From positions 1,473,501-1,537,500 of the forward strand of contig NZ_CP097267.1 of the NCBI RefSeq assembly GCF_028473605.1: DNA of 64,000 bases. The letters run 5' to 3'. The position numbers and the translations under genes were made by a program. Of this stretch, positions 47,141 to 59,061 are shown in pieces. The notes under the pieces were generated by a model. The model was given only the letters and a program-made list of their open reading frames with translations. It was not told the DNA's origin and did not search any database. The number at the start of each line of letters is the position of its first letter. The stretch's first letter is position 1. The DNA is from Acidovorax sp. NCPPB 3576 (GTDB taxonomy: Bacteria > Pseudomonadota > Gammaproteobacteria > Burkholderiales > Burkholderiaceae_C).

Positions 47141-48475
47141 ATGCATTCCGTGAGCAACAAGACAAGCAATCCTCAGCCCAAAGCCGGCAAACTGGTGGCC
47201 GTCAAAGGCATGAACGACATTCTTCCCCCGGACTCGGCGCGCTGGGAGTGGTTGGAAGACAAGGTGAGGGCGCTCATGGCGCGATACGCTTATCGCAATG
47301 TGCGTACGCCCATCGTAGAACCGACAGCATTGTTCGTTCGCGGCCTGGGCGAGGTCACCGATATTGTCGAAAAGGAAATGTATTCCTTCGAAGACCGCTT
47401 GAATGGGGAGCATTTGACGCTGCGCCCCGAGGCGACGGCGGGCGTCGTTCGTGCCGCGGCCGAGCATTCGTTGTTGTACGACGGCGGCAAGCGCTTGTAT
47501 TACATGGGCCCGATGTTCCGCCATGAGCGGCCGCAGCGCGGACGCTACCGGCAGTTTCATCAGATCGGTGCGGAAGCCATGGGCTTCCATGGGGCCGAAG
47601 TCGATGCCGAACTGATCCTGCTGGCGGATGCGCTGTGGAAAGAGTTGGGCCTGAAAGACGTTCGACTGGAACTCAATAGCCTTGGACAACCTGAGGAGCG
47701 AAAAGCCCACCGTGCGGCACTGATCGCCTATTTGGAAGGTCATTTGGATCTTCTGGACGAGGATGCTCGCCGCCGCCTGCACAGCAATCCTCTGCGCATC
47801 CTGGATACGAAGAATCCGGCCATGCAGAGCTTGGTACAAGCAGCTCCGCAACTGCTGGACTATCTCGGCGAAGAGTCCAAGCGCCACCTCGACACCGTCA
47901 AGGCCATCCTCGATGCGAATGGAGTGGCCTGGACTATCAATCCACGCCTGGTTCGTGGCATGGACTATTACAACCTCACTGTCTTCGAGTTCGTAACCGA
48001 GCAACTGGGGTCTCAAGGCACCATTTGTGGGGGCGGGCGCTATGACTATCTCTTCGAACAAATCGGTGGCAAGCCTGCGCCGGCGGTTGGCTGGGCCCTC
48101 GGAGTGGAGCGCGTGCTGGAACTCGTCAAAGAGCAGGAAGCTACGCCTCCGGTGCTGGTGGCTGATGCCTACGCCATCGTGCCGGATGAGGCGTCTTTGC
48201 CTGCGGTGATGGCGGTACTGCAGCGGCTGCGAGTTTTTGGCGTGAACGTGCAGATGCACAGTCCTTCCGTTCGAGGCGACGGCATGGGCAGCATGAAGTC
48301 GCAGTTCAAAAAGGCGGATGCCAGCGGCTGCCGGTATGCACTGATTTTTGGTGCAGATGAACTTGCGCGCTCGGCCGTGACGATCAAACCACTGCGGGAA
48401 AGCGGGGGTGAGCAGTTGGAGCGTGCGCTGGATGCGCTGCCCGATTGGGCGCCCACTCTACAATCCCCCCGCTAA
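47141..48475 (+). CDS. hisS: histidyl-tRNA synthetase
   Basis: A 444-residue class II aminoacyl-tRNA synthetase. Motif 1 lies near [14 protein letters not shown], motif 2 is [20 protein letters not shown], the histidine-specific motif [15 protein letters not shown], and motif 3 [13 protein letters not shown]; the anticodon-binding domain covers the last 100 residues. The ATG at 47141 is used; a TTG just before it is in frame. A paralogue, hisZ, lies about 8 kb downstream. The last codons contain TACAAT, a possible -10 for the next gene. Confidence 0.97.
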   Translation: MHSVSNKTSNPQPKAGKLVAVKGMNDILPPDSARWEWLEDKVRALMARYAYRNVRTPIVEPTALFVRGLGEVTDIVEKEMYSFEDRLNGEHLTLRPEATAGVVRAAAEHSLLYDGGKRLYYMGPMFRHERPQRGRYRQFHQIGAEAMGFHGAEVDAELILLADALWKELGLKDVRLELNSLGQPEERKAHRAALIAYLEGHLDLLDEDARRRLHSNPLRILDTKNPAMQSLVQAAPQLLDYLGEESKRHLDTVKAILDANGVAWTINPRLVRGMDYYNLTVFEFVTEQLGSQGTICGGGRYDYLFEQIGGKPAPAVGWALGVERVLELVKEQEATPPVLVADAYAIVPDEASLPAVMAVLQRLRVFGVNVQMHSPSVRGDGMGSMKSQFKKADASGCRYALIFGADELARSAVTIKPLRESGGEQLERALDALPDWAPTLQSPR

Positions 48476-48486
48476 CAGAGACCTAC

Positions 48487-49167
48487 ATGGCAAATCACCT
48501 CGATCTTGAAGAACAAGAGCAGCTTGACCAACTCAAGCATTTCTGGAACACCTGGGGCACATTGATCAGTGGCATCCTGGTGTTGATTTTTGGCGCTTTT
48601 GCGGCATGGAACGGATACCAGTATTGGCAGAACCGCCAAGCAGCACAAGCTGCAGCGCTGTCCGATGCCGTGGAGGCGGCCGCTCAGGCAAAGGACACGG
48701 CACGTTTGGAGCAGGCTTTCGGCGACCTCAAGTCGCGATACGGCGGCACGACGAAAGCAGGGCAGGCAGGTCTGCTGGCGGCCAAGAGCTTGGCGGAAAG
48801 CGGTAATCCCGATGGCGCCAAAGCGGCCCTGATGTGGGTTGCCGACAATGCTTCGGACAATGGATACCAAGCGTTGGCCAAGCTACGGCTTGCCAGCCTG
48901 CTGATGGACCAGAAGGCCTATGACGAAGCGTTGAAACAGTTGTCCGGAAGTTTTCCCGCAGAGTTCGATGCCCTGGTGGCTGATCGCAAGGGCGATGCAC
49001 TCGCGTTGCTGGACAAGAAGCCGGAAGCCATCGCCGAGTACCAACGCGCTTACAAAGCGCTCGAGGAAGGCATGGAGTACCGACGGTTGGTCGAGGTGAA
49101 GCTGAATGCCCTTGGTGTACAGCCACAACTCGTGGCTTCGGCAGCCGCTGCGGGAGATTCCAAATGA
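48487..49167 (+). CDS. yfgM: YfgM-like membrane-anchored TPR protein
   Basis: A 226-residue inner-membrane protein. A short cytoplasmic helix (DLEEQEQLDQLKHFWNTWGT) is followed by one transmembrane segment (LISGILVLIFGAFAAW) and a periplasmic tetratricopeptide-like domain. Family members (YfgM, 'Ancillary SecYEG translocon subunit') bind PpiD and help chaperone secreted proteins. It lies between hisS and bamB, the conserved position of yfgM. The stop overlaps the bamB start by four bases. Confidence 0.9.
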   Translation: MANHLDLEEQEQLDQLKHFWNTWGTLISGILVLIFGAFAAWNGYQYWQNRQAAQAAALSDAVEAAAQAKDTARLEQAFGDLKSRYGGTTKAGQAGLLAAKSLAESGNPDGAKAALMWVADNASDNGYQALAKLRLASLLMDQKAYDEALKQLSGSFPAEFDALVADRKGDALALLDKKPEAIAEYQRAYKALEEGMEYRRLVEVKLNALGVQPQLVASAAAAGDSK

Positions 49168-50333
49168 TGCGGAATCACGTGGGTTTCTTGACGAAGGGTT
49201 TTGGCGCTTCGCGCGCGGTGGTCGGTGCCGTTGCAATGGCTTGTGCCCTCTTGACCGGTTGCTCCCTATGGAGCGGCCCCTCCAAACCCAAGCCGGCTGA
49301 TCTGGGTGCGAACGTGCCGGTGATCGGTGTACGCCAAGCGTGGACTTCGAAGGTGGGAAGCATTGGGCGGTTGCCCCTGGATGTGCATGTCAATGGCAGC
49401 ACGGTAACGGTGGCCTCTTCGGATGGCGTGATTGCCGCGGTGGATGCACGGACGGGTGGTGATGTCTGGCGCGCCAGTGTGGGTACCCCGTTGTCCGCTG
49501 GCGTGGGCAGTGACGGCAAATGGGCTGCAGTCGTCTCTGTCGATAACCAATTGATCGCCCTGTCTGATGGCCGTGAGATCTGGCGCAAGCCGCTTCCTGC
49601 GCAAGCGTACACAGCGCCGCTGGTGGCAGGCAATCGCATTTTCGTGTTGGCTGCCGATCGATCCGTTTCTGCCTTTGATGCTGCAACGGGGCTTCGTCTG
49701 TGGAGTCAGCCGCGGCCGGGAGAGCCGCTGGTGTTGCGGCAGTCGGGAGTATTGACGGCGGTAGGCGACACCCTGGTTGCCGGTCTGGCGGGGCGAATGG
49801 TCGGTTTCAACCCCGACAACGGCACGGTGCGTTGGGAAGCACCATTGGCCAGCCCCCGGGGCACCAATGACGTCGAGCGGCTGGTCGAATTGGTGGGGCG
49901 CACGAGCCGCGAGGGTGACAGTGTTTGCGCCCGTGCTTTCGTTTCCACGCTGGGCTGTGTGAACACGGTACGGGGCACCGTTGCCTGGACGCAGCCGGCC
50001 AATGGAACGGAAGGCATTCATGGCGATGACACGACGATTTTCGGAACCGAGAGCAACGGAGCAGTTGTCGCATGGCGGCGCGCAGATGGCTCCCGTGCCT
50101 GGTCTTCGGACCGACTTCAATATCGCCGATTGACAGCACCGTTGTTGCTCGGCCGGTCGGTCGTCGTGGGCGACGATACGGGCTTGGTGCATCTTCTCTC
50201 GCGTGAGGATGGCTCACCGCTGAATCGAATGGCGACCGATGGTTCGGGCATTGCTGCGGCGCCAGTGGCCGCGGGAGACACTTTGGTGGTTGTAACCCGC
50301 AATGGCGGCGTTTACGGCTTTCGTCCGGATTGA
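49164..50333 (+). CDS. bamB: outer membrane protein assembly factor BamB
   Basis: A 389-residue lipoprotein of the BAM complex, which inserts beta-barrel proteins in the outer membrane. The leader ends in LLTGC (lipobox near residue 33). The mature chain shows PQQ-like propeller repeats (VDARTGGDVWRASVGTPL, SAFDAATGLRLWSQPRPGE, VGFNPDNGTVRWEAPLASP, AWRRADGSRAWSSDRLQYR). Coupled to yfgM by an ATGA overlap and 12 bp upstream of der, the usual bamB-der order. Confidence 0.95.
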   Translation: MMRNHVGFLTKGFGASRAVVGAVAMACALLTGCSLWSGPSKPKPADLGANVPVIGVRQAWTSKVGSIGRLPLDVHVNGSTVTVASSDGVIAAVDARTGGDVWRASVGTPLSAGVGSDGKWAAVVSVDNQLIALSDGREIWRKPLPAQAYTAPLVAGNRIFVLAADRSVSAFDAATGLRLWSQPRPGEPLVLRQSGVLTAVGDTLVAGLAGRMVGFNPDNGTVRWEAPLASPRGTNDVERLVELVGRTSREGDSVCARAFVSTLGCVNTVRGTVAWTQPANGTEGIHGDDTTIFGTESNGAVVAWRRADGSRAWSSDRLQYRRLTAPLLLGRSVVVGDDTGLVHLLSREDGSPLNRMATDGSGIAAAPVAAGDTLVVVTRNGGVYGFRPD

Positions 50334-50345
50334 TGGGTTATCTGG

Positions 50346-51689
50346 ATGAAACCAGTCATCGCTTTGGTCGGTCGCCCCAATGTGGGCAAATCCACGCTCT
50401 TCAACCGGCTGACGAAATCCAGAGACGCGATCGTTGCCGACTTTGCCGGTTTAACGCGCGATAGACACTACGGAAACGGAAAGCAGGGCAAGCACGAGTA
50501 CATCGTGATTGACACCGGAGGCTTTGAGCCGGATGCCGCAAGCGGCATTTACCGCGAAATGGCCAAGCAGACGCAGCAGGCTGTTGCGGAAGCCGACGTC
50601 GTCATATTCGTCGTGGATGCTCGCGCCGGGCTTTCTGCGCAAGACCATGACATCGCCAACTATTTGCGGCGCCTGGGCAAGCCTTGTCTTCTGGTCGGCA
50701 ACAAGGCCGAGGGGATGCGCGAAGGGGTGCAACTCGTCGAGTTCTACGAATTGGGGCTCGGTGAGATCTATCCCGTTTCTGCTGCCCACGGGCAGGGCAT
50801 TCGTAGCTTGGTCGAATTGGCTCTGGAGCCGCTGCACTTGCCGGATCCGGACGAGGACGGCGACGCGGAGGACAAGAGCGTAGTCAAGCTTGCGGTTGCG
50901 GGCCGTCCGAACGTCGGTAAGTCCACTTTGATCAACACATGGCTGGGCGAAGAGCGCCTGGTCGCCTTCGACATGCCGGGAACCACGCGGGATGCCATCT
51001 CCGTGCCTTTCGAGCGCAATGGACAGCGTTTCGAGCTGGTCGACACCGCAGGCCTGCGCCGCAAAGGCAAAGTGTTCGAAGCCATCGAGAAATTTTCGGT
51101 GGTGAAGACCCTCCAGGCCATCGAGTCTGCCAATGTGGTCCTGCTCGTCCTTGATGCAACCCAGGGCGTCACTGACCAGGATGCGCACATCGCCGGATAC
51201 ATTCTCGAAAGCGGTCGCGCAGTGGTTTTGGCGGTCAACAAGTGGGATGCCATGGATGACTATGGCCGCCAGTTGCTGGAGCGCTCCATCGAAACGCGTC
51301 TGTCGTTTCTCAAGTTTGCTTCGCTGCATTTCATCTCGGCCAAGAAACGCCAGGGGTTGGGCCCTTTGTGGACGTCCATCGTGCAGGCTCAAAAAGCGGC
51401 GATGTGCAAGATGTCCACGCCGGTGCTGACACGGCTGCTGTTGGAGGCGGTGCAATTCCAGGCGCCGAAGCGTTCTGGCATGTTCCGTCCCAAATTGCGA
51501 TACGCCCACCAAGGCGGCATGAACCCGCCTGTCATCGTGATCCATGGCAATTCTTTGGAACATGTTACCGAGGCATACAAGCGTTTCCTTGAAGGCCGGT
51601 TCCGCAAAGAATTCGACTTGGTGGGCACGCCGCTTCGCATCGAGCTGAAGACGTCGCACAATCCATTCACTGACAAGGGCGATCACTAG
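50346..51689 (+). CDS. der: ribosome biogenesis GTPase Der (EngA)
   Basis: A 447-residue double-GTPase needed for 50S subunit maturation. Two G domains are seen: the first with [19 protein letters not shown] and NKAEG, the second with [19 protein letters not shown] and NKWD. They are followed by a KH-like C-terminal domain ([20 protein letters not shown]). Both P-loops are intact. After the stop comes a short GC-rich inverted repeat (51692-51708) without a proper T-run, then the hfq gene. Confidence 0.97.
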   Translation: MKPVIALVGRPNVGKSTLFNRLTKSRDAIVADFAGLTRDRHYGNGKQGKHEYIVIDTGGFEPDAASGIYREMAKQTQQAVAEADVVIFVVDARAGLSAQDHDIANYLRRLGKPCLLVGNKAEGMREGVQLVEFYELGLGEIYPVSAAHGQGIRSLVELALEPLHLPDPDEDGDAEDKSVVKLAVAGRPNVGKSTLINTWLGEERLVAFDMPGTTRDAISVPFERNGQRFELVDTAGLRRKGKVFEAIEKFSVVKTLQAIESANVVLLVLDATQGVTDQDAHIAGYILESGRAVVLAVNKWDAMDDYGRQLLERSIETRLSFLKFASLHFISAKKRQGLGPLWTSIVQAQKAAMCKMSTPVLTRLLLEAVQFQAPKRSGMFRPKLRYAHQGGMNPPVIVIHGNSLEHVTEAYKRFLEGRFRKEFDLVGTPLRIELKTSHNPFTDKGDH

Positions 51690-51788
51690 CCCGCCCCCTG
51701 CGAGGGGCTTCCTCGGTTTTCCTTCGAAGCGGCTATAGCTGTGGTAAGGTGCCGCTTTACAACAATATTCCTGAACACGGAGAATATC

Positions 51789-52043
51789 GTGAGCAACAAA
51801 GGCCAACTTCTTCAAGATCCCTTCCTGAACGCGCTTCGTCGCGAGCATGTGCCCGTTTCGATTTACCTCGTGAACGGTATCAAGCTGCAGGGACAGATCG
51901 AATCTTTCGACCAGTACGTCGTGCTGCTGCGTAACACGGTCACCCAGATGGTCTACAAACACGCCATCTCCACCATCGTCCCAGGTCGTGCTGTCAACTT
52001 CTCGACAGCAGAGACGCCTGAAGCTGAGGCCGGCAACTCTTGA
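51789..52043 (+). CDS. hfq: RNA chaperone Hfq
   Basis: An 84-residue hexameric Sm-like protein that pairs small RNAs with mRNAs. Sm1 and Sm2 motifs are seen: [40 protein letters not shown] and [13 protein letters not shown]. The GTG at 51789 has CGGAGAA upstream and gives the standard N-terminus ([11 protein letters not shown]). The frame is open to 51741, but that part is not Hfq-like. Followed by hflX after 55 bp, the conserved hfq-hflX order. Confidence 0.97.
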   Translation: MSNKGQLLQDPFLNALRREHVPVSIYLVNGIKLQGQIESFDQYVVLLRNTVTQMVYKHAISTIVPGRAVNFSTAETPEAEAGNS

Positions 52044-52098
52044 CTGAAGGTGGTATGCCCAACGGGCATGTAGCTGTCATGTCTTTGGTCGGATCGCC

Positions 52099-53277
52099 TT
52101 GAGTTCGCAAGACACTCTGGATTCGCCTAAGACGCCTGTCATTCTTGTCGGCGTTGACTTCGGCCTGCCCCACTTCGATGCCGAGTTGGAGGAGTTGGGG
52201 CTGCTTGCGCAGACGGCGGGTTTGAATCCCGTCGCCCGAATCACCTGCAAGCGGAAGGCGCCTGACGCTGCATTGTTTGTGGGTAGTGGCAAGGCAGACG
52301 AAATCCGCTTGCTTGCTCAGATGCATCAGGCAGTAGAGATCCTGTTCGATCAGGCGCTGAGTCCGGCGCAGCAGCGCAATCTAGAACGGCATCTGGATCT
52401 CCCCGTCAATGATCGAACTCTTTTGATTTTGGAGATTTTCGCCCAACGCGCTCGCAGCCACGAGGGCAAGCTGCAGGTCGAGTTGGCAAAGCTTCAATAC
52501 CTGAGCACCAGGCTTGTACGACGCTGGTCTCATCTGGAGCGTCAGCGAGGCGGCATTGGCGCTCGTGGCGGGCCAGGTGAAACCCAGATCGAGCTTGATC
52601 GAAGAATGATTGGCGAGTCGATCAAGCGTACGCGTGACAGGCTCGAAAAGGTCAAGCGCCAGCGGTCCACGCAGCGGCGCCAGCGCGAGCGACGCGACAC
52701 GTTCAACATCTCATTGGTGGGCTATACCAATGCAGGCAAATCCACGCTTTTCAATGCACTCGTGAAAGCGCGAGCTTATGCTGCTGATCAGCTTTTTGCC
52801 ACGCTGGATACGACCACCCGTCAGCTTTATCTTGCTGAAGCAGGGCGATCGGTTTCTTTGTCAGACACGGTGGGTTTCATTCGCGATCTTCCCCATGGAT
52901 TGATCGATGCGTTTCAAGCCACTCTGCAGGAAGCCGTGGATGCAGATCTGCTGCTGCATGTAGTGGATGCATCGAATCCTAATTTTCCAGAGCAGATCGC
53001 TGAGGTCCAACGCGTGCTGTCTGAAATTGGGGCATCGGACGTGCCTCAGATATTGGTCTTCAATAAGCTGGACATGGTGTTGCCCGAGCAGCGGCCGGAA
53101 GTGCTGAATGACGTCTATGACATGGACGGTACGCCGGTTCAGCGATTTTTCTTGAGTGCCCGGTCTGGTGAAGGTCTGACAGCTTTGAGGCATGGATTGT
53201 CAGGGAGGGTGCCCAAGGCTGAGTCCGCATCCATGACCCTAGGGGGCGATGTTGAATTGCCTCCGGGCGTTGCCTGA
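52099..53277 (+). CDS. hflX: ribosome-associated GTPase HflX
   Basis: A 392-residue GTPase that splits stalled ribosomes. The N-terminal domain has CKRKAPDAALFVGSGKADEI, then the glycine-rich linker GGIGARGGPGETQIELDRR, and the G domain NAGKSTLFNAL, DTVGFIRDLPHGLIDAF and NKLD. TTG at 52099 appears to be the start, since no ATG or GTG lies close by in frame. It sits in the hfq-hflX-hflK-hflC cluster. Confidence 0.95.
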   Translation: MSSQDTLDSPKTPVILVGVDFGLPHFDAELEELGLLAQTAGLNPVARITCKRKAPDAALFVGSGKADEIRLLAQMHQAVEILFDQALSPAQQRNLERHLDLPVNDRTLLILEIFAQRARSHEGKLQVELAKLQYLSTRLVRRWSHLERQRGGIGARGGPGETQIELDRRMIGESIKRTRDRLEKVKRQRSTQRRQRERRDTFNISLVGYTNAGKSTLFNALVKARAYAADQLFATLDTTTRQLYLAEAGRSVSLSDTVGFIRDLPHGLIDAFQATLQEAVDADLLLHVVDASNPNFPEQIAEVQRVLSEIGASDVPQILVFNKLDMVLPEQRPEVLNDVYDMDGTPVQRFFLSARSGEGLTALRHGLSGRVPKAESASMTLGGDVELPPGVA

Positions 53278-53386
53278 TTGTGCACAATGCCTCTTTGTTC
53301 ACGTATTCAGAGAAACAGAGATTTTGCGAATGAATCCTCAAAGCCGTACCCTGTGCTGGGCCATATTGCCTGAGCGCATTCGGGGA

Positions 53387-54694
53387 ATGTTGAATCTGAA
53401 TGATCCTCGCTGGGGTCGTGGCGATGACAAGAGCGATGGAGCAGGAAACTCCGACCCGGAACGTCCATCGGCCACGCCACCTTCGGGCAATCGAGGGCGT
53501 GACAAAAACACGGCGGGTCAGCCGCCTGATCTGGATGAGCTGTGGCGTGATCTCAACCGAAAGCTGGGCGGGCTTTTTGGTGGAAAGCAGGGGGGAGGCG
53601 GCCGCGGCCCTACTGGCGGTGGTTTCCAACCGGACATGAAAAATGCGGGTTTTGGCGTCGGGTTGATTGCTGCAATAGCTGTTCTGATCTGGCTCGGAAC
53701 CGGTTTTTTTATTGTGCAAGAAGGTCAGCAGGCTGTCATCACGCAGTTCGGAAAATACAAAAGCACTGTGAATGCCGGATTCAATTGGCGGCTGCCTTAT
53801 CCGATACAGCGTCACGAGTTGGTGTTCGTTACGCAAATCCGCTCCGCCGATGTGGGTCGTGACGTGGTGATCAAGAGCACCGGCTTGCGCGAATCGGCAA
53901 TGCTGACTGAAGACGAAAACATCGTCGAAATCAAGTTTGCTGTGCAGTACCGGTTGAATGATGCGAGAGCTTGGTTGTTCGAAAGCCGAAACCCCTCAGA
54001 TGCCGTGGTTCAGGCCGCGGAAACCGCAGTCCGGGAAATCGTGGGCAAGATGCGGATGGATACGGCTTTGGCCGAAGAGCGCGATCAAATTGCGCCGAGG
54101 GTTCGGACCCTCATGCAGACGATCCTTGATCGCTACAAGGTCGGGGTTGAAGTGGTCGGCATTAATTTGCAGCAGGGTGGCGTGCGTCCGCCTGAGCAGG
54201 TGCAGGCAGCCTTCGATGATGTGCTGAAGGCGGGGCAGGAGCGCGAGCGGGCAAAGAACGAAGCGCAAGCCTATGCCAACGACGTCATTCCGCGTGCGGT
54301 TGGCTCGGCCTCTCGGTTGGCAGAAGAAGCTGCCGCCTACAAATCGCGGATCGTTGCTCAGTCCCAGGGCGATGCGCAACGTTTCAGTTCGCTGCTCACC
54401 GAGTACCAAAAGGCGCCTCAAGTAACAAGGGATCGCCTCTACATCGAATCGATGCAGCAGATCTACACCAACGTCACCAAAGTGCTGGTGGAGTCGCGCC
54501 AAGGTTCAAACCTGTTGTATCTACCGCTGGACAAAATCATGCAGGGTGTCGCGCAGACGGGGGCCGCAACTCCGAATGACTCCGTGCCGCCGGCTGCATC
54601 GTCGACGGTACCTTCTGCAGGAACCGCTTCTACATTTCCTGCTGATCCCCGCGCTCGGGACACCAGCCGCACGCGTGAGCGCGAGTCTCGTTAG
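53387..54694 (+). CDS. hflK: FtsH protease modulator HflK
   Basis: A band-7/SPFH membrane protein of about 435 residues that with HflC encloses FtsH. An N-terminal Gly-rich cytoplasmic stretch (NDPRWGRGDDK and later GGKQGGGGRGPTGGG) leads to one membrane helix (FGVGLIAAIAVLIWLGTGFF), the SPFH domain (EGQQAVITQFGKY) and a long coiled coil ending in a Pro/Ser/Arg-rich tail. I use the ATG at 53387, which gives the family-like start MLNLNDPRWG; an ATG at 53330 with AGAGA upstream would add 19 residues. It is followed after 9 bp by hflC. Confidence 0.92.
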   Translation: MLNLNDPRWGRGDDKSDGAGNSDPERPSATPPSGNRGRDKNTAGQPPDLDELWRDLNRKLGGLFGGKQGGGGRGPTGGGFQPDMKNAGFGVGLIAAIAVLIWLGTGFFIVQEGQQAVITQFGKYKSTVNAGFNWRLPYPIQRHELVFVTQIRSADVGRDVVIKSTGLRESAMLTEDENIVEIKFAVQYRLNDARAWLFESRNPSDAVVQAAETAVREIVGKMRMDTALAEERDQIAPRVRTLMQTILDRYKVGVEVVGINLQQGGVRPPEQVQAAFDDVLKAGQERERAKNEAQAYANDVIPRAVGSASRLAEEAAAYKSRIVAQSQGDAQRFSSLLTEYQKAPQVTRDRLYIESMQQIYTNVTKVLVESRQGSNLLYLPLDKIMQGVAQTGAATPNDSVPPAASSTVPSAGTASTFPADPRARDTSRTRERESR

Positions 54695-54703
54695 GAGCGT
54701 ATT

Positions 54704-55621
54704 GTGAACAGAGTCGGATTTATCGTTTCCACTGTCTTGGTGTTGCTGGCTTTACTGAGCTCAACCCTGTTTGTGGTGGACCAGCGCCAATTCGGTGTGG
54801 TGTACCAACTTGGTCAGATCAAGGATGTGATCACCGAGCCAGGTCTCAACTTCAAGATGCCTCCGCCGTTTCAGAACGTGCGGTATATCGACAAGCGATT
54901 GCTGACGCTCGATAGCACGGATACCGAATCGATGCTGACTGCAGAAAAGCAGCGGGTCGTCATTGATTGGTATGTGCGCTGGAGAATTTCTGATCCGTCA
55001 GCCTACATCCGCAATGTGGGACTTGACGAAAATGCCGGAGCGCTGCAGTTGAATCGAGTGGTCCGCAACGCGTTCCAGGAAGAGGTCAACAAGCGCACGG
55101 TCAAAGAGCTTTTGTCTCTCAAGCGTGATGCCTTGATGTCAGATGTGAAGCGTGAAGTATTGGAAGTCGTTCAAGGTGCCAAGCCTTGGGGCGTCGATGT
55201 TGTTGATGTTCGAATCACCCGTGTTGACTATGTCGAGGCCATCACTGAATCCGTTTACCGGCGGATGGAGGCGGAGCGAAAGAGGGTTGCGAACGAACTG
55301 CGTTCCACGGGGGCGGCTGAGGGCGAAAAAATCCGTGCCGATGCAGATCGCCAGCGCGAGGTCGCGATTGCCAATGCCTACCGTGATGCTCAAAAGTTGA
55401 AGGGGGAAGGGGATGCGGAAGCTGCTCGCATTTATGCGGAGGCATTCGGACGTGATCCACAATTTGCGCAGTTTTATCGCAGCCTGGAAGCCTATAAGTC
55501 AAGCTTCAACAAGAAGAGTGATGTGATGGTGGTTGATCCCACCTCCAGTGAATTTTTCAAGGCTTTCCGTGGCGGGGGTACTTCGCCTGGTGCTGCGTCT
55601 CCCTCTGGAAATCGCAAGTAA
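54704..55621 (+). CDS. hflC: FtsH protease modulator HflC
   Basis: A 305-residue band-7/SPFH protein, partner of HflK around FtsH in the inner membrane. It has an N-terminal membrane helix (VSTVLVLLALLSSTLFVV), the SPFH domain (DQRQFGVVYQLGQIKDVI, GLNFKMPPPFQNVRYIDKR) and a coiled coil (ERKRVANELRSTGAAEGEKI). The GTG start has TAGGAG 6 bases upstream. A strong terminator follows, so the hfl operon ends here. The small DUF2065 gene often found after hflC in this group is not seen. Confidence 0.95.
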   Translation: MNRVGFIVSTVLVLLALLSSTLFVVDQRQFGVVYQLGQIKDVITEPGLNFKMPPPFQNVRYIDKRLLTLDSTDTESMLTAEKQRVVIDWYVRWRISDPSAYIRNVGLDENAGALQLNRVVRNAFQEEVNKRTVKELLSLKRDALMSDVKREVLEVVQGAKPWGVDVVDVRITRVDYVEAITESVYRRMEAERKRVANELRSTGAAEGEKIRADADRQREVAIANAYRDAQKLKGEGDAEAARIYAEAFGRDPQFAQFYRSLEAYKSSFNKKSDVMVVDPTSSEFFKAFRGGGTSPGAASPSGNRK

Positions 55622-55634
55622 GTGACACAGATCG

Positions 55635-55668
55635 GCGCGCGCCCTGAAGGGCGCGCGCTTTCTTTTTT
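55635..55668 (+). terminator. intrinsic terminator of the hfl operon
   Basis: A perfect 10-base stem (GCGCGCGCCC, loop TGAA) at 55635-55658 is followed by TTTCTTTTTT. It lies 13 bases after the hflC stop. The rest of the gap up to hisZ (to 55850) contains no gene I can support; a TAGAAT at about 55812 could be the hisZ -10 box. Confidence 0.93.
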
Positions 55669-55850
55669 GTGACTGCAGGGGCTACTGTCTCGGCACGCAA
55701 GCGAGTTCGCTGGCAATTTTGTAGGCGTTGACGAGCGATGGTGCGTGACAGGGACAGGTGCCACTGAGTTGGTCCAACGTAGCGGGTAGTGGGCAGTCCT
55801 TGCCGGCTGTCATGCCGGTAGAATCGCCTTTTTAACAGCCTCCCATTTCC

Positions 55851-56999
55851 ATGTCTGCCTGGGTCCTTCCGGATCACATTGCCGATGTCTTGCCTTCCGA
55901 GGCTCGCCACATCGAAGAACTACGTCGCGGGCTGATAGACACCGCTCAGAGCTATGGCTATGAGTTGGTCATGCCCCCCTTGATGGAACATCTCGAGTCG
56001 CTGTTGACGGGCACAGGTGAGGCGCTCGATCTACAAACCTTCAAGCTGGTTGATCAGTTGTCGGGGCGCTCCTTGGGGATTCGCGCTGACATGACGCAGC
56101 AGGTCGCTCGCATTGATGCCCACTTGCTCAATCGCGAAGGTGTCACTCGGTTGTGTTACTGCGGCCCTGTACTCCATACGCGGCCTGATCGGCCCCATGC
56201 CACGAGGGAACCGCTGCAGTTTGGCGCCGAAATTTATGGCCATGCCGGTTTGGAAGCCGATCTGGAGGCTGTTTTACTTGCGCTGCAGTGTTTGCGGGTG
56301 GCAGAAGTTCGTGAAACCAGCGTGGATTTGGCTGATGTGCGTATTGTTCGTCGTCTTCTGTCGGGTCTATCCCTGGACGTTCAGACGATGCGCAGAGTGC
56401 ACTTGGCACTTGCAGCCAAAGATGCGAGCGAGTTGGCTAGCCTGACAAAAGCCTTTCCTGCCGCGCAACGTGATGGGTTAAATACGCTTTTGAAGTTGTA
56501 TGGCGACATTTCTGTTTTGGACGAAGCTCAGCGGGCACTTCACTACGTGCCTGGTGTACACGAAATATTAGAGAACTTGCGCTCACTGGCCGCCCATCTC
56601 ACCGGGGCCAACGTCACCTTTGATTTGGCAGACCTGAGAGGCTACGCCTATTACAGCGGGGCGCGATTCACCATCTATGCAAAGGGCGCGAGCGACGCCG
56701 TTGTCCGCGGTGGTCGGTACGATGAAGTCGGAGCAGTTTTTGGACGCAATCGTCCGGCTGCAGGCTTTAGCTTGGATATCAAGCAACTGGTGGGGGTTGT
56801 CTCCCCGCGGGCTTTGAAGGCCGCCATCAGAGCGCCTTGGAAGCAAGACTCTGAAGTCAACGCGGCGGTTGCCGAGTTGCGAAGCCAAGGCGAGACCGTT
56901 GTATGCGTTTTGCCTGGTCACGAAAGTGAAGTCGACGAGTTTCGCTATGACCGAGAGTTGGCAAAGGTTGCTGGCCGTTGGGTCGTGCAAGTTATTTGA
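55851..56999 (+). CDS. hisZ: ATP phosphoribosyltransferase regulatory subunit
   Basis: A 382-residue histidyl-tRNA-synthetase-like protein that activates the short form of HisG in histidine biosynthesis. It shows class II core segments ([57 protein letters not shown] and [15 protein letters not shown]) but lacks an anticodon-binding domain. Its presence implies that the genome encodes a short HisG elsewhere. It lies 28 bp before purA, the order seen in many betaproteobacteria. Confidence 0.95.
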   Translation: MSAWVLPDHIADVLPSEARHIEELRRGLIDTAQSYGYELVMPPLMEHLESLLTGTGEALDLQTFKLVDQLSGRSLGIRADMTQQVARIDAHLLNREGVTRLCYCGPVLHTRPDRPHATREPLQFGAEIYGHAGLEADLEAVLLALQCLRVAEVRETSVDLADVRIVRRLLSGLSLDVQTMRRVHLALAAKDASELASLTKAFPAAQRDGLNTLLKLYGDISVLDEAQRALHYVPGVHEILENLRSLAAHLTGANVTFDLADLRGYAYYSGARFTIYAKGASDAVVRGGRYDEVGAVFGRNRPAAGFSLDIKQLVGVVSPRALKAAIRAPWKQDSEVNAAVAELRSQGETVVCVLPGHESEVDEFRYDRELAKVAGRWVVQVI

Positions 57000-57015
57000 A
57001 GCATTAGCTAATTGA

Positions 57016-58407
<1,392 letters not shown>

Positions 58408-58457
58408 GTGCCTGGTTAAGTTAAGCGAAATTGTAGTGATCGAATCAGGAGTGTTTT

Positions 58458-58982
58458 ATGCTGACGGAAGATGGTAAGCATTTATATGTAAGCTATGATG
58501 AATATCACAGCTTGATTGAAAAATTGGCACTCAAGGTGCATCAGTCTGGCTGGGAATTTGATACGATTCTGTGTCTTGCCCGTGGCGGATTACGGCCAGG
58601 TGACATTTTGAGTCGAATTTTTGGCAAACCCCTTGCCATTATGTCAACCAGTTCTTATCGTGCAGAGGCGGGAACGATTCAAGGGCATCTTGATATCGCC
58701 AGATTCATCACCACGCCCAAAGGCGAAATCGCAGGGAAAGTGCTTTTGGTGGATGACCTGGCTGATTCCGGGCATACCTTGAGTGCGGTTATTGATTTGT
58801 TGAAGACGCAATATGCACCGATCATAGAATTGCGTAGCGCAGTGATCTGGACGAAAGCGATTTCTAGTTTTATTCCTGATTATTCTGTGGAGTTCTTGAC
58901 GACCAATCCTTGGATTCATCAGCCATTTGAAGGCTATGATAATTTGAGTCCTGAAAAATTGATGGATAAATGGCGTCTGTGA
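58458..58982 (+). CDS. purine-type phosphoribosyltransferase
   Basis: A 174-residue type I PRTase. The PRPP-binding loop reads VLLVDDLADSGHTLSAVID, preceded by the flexible region TSSYRAEAGTIQGHLDIARF and an N-terminal ILCLARGGLRPGDILSRIF. Genes of this type next to purA are annotated as xanthine/hypoxanthine phosphoribosyltransferase; the base specificity cannot be read here. The gene is clearly poorer in GC than the rest of the window (one 60-base line inside it is 42% GC) and is the last chromosomal gene before the insertion-sequence nest. Confidence 0.87.
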   Translation: MLTEDGKHLYVSYDEYHSLIEKLALKVHQSGWEFDTILCLARGGLRPGDILSRIFGKPLAIMSTSSYRAEAGTIQGHLDIARFITTPKGEIAGKVLLVDDLADSGHTLSAVIDLLKTQYAPIIELRSAVIWTKAISSFIPDYSVEFLTTNPWIHQPFEGYDNLSPEKLMDKWRL

Positions 58983-59061
58983 TTTTCATTCGAAGGAAGT
59001 TGCTGAGTTTTCGTGTATTTACAGACGACGATCTCAAACCTGAAGTTCAATGCCTGAACCT

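Noticed and set aside
51692..51719. Hairpin after der as an intrinsic terminator
   Set aside because: Short GC stem with the following T-rich sequence broken by C and G; not strong enough to list as a terminator.
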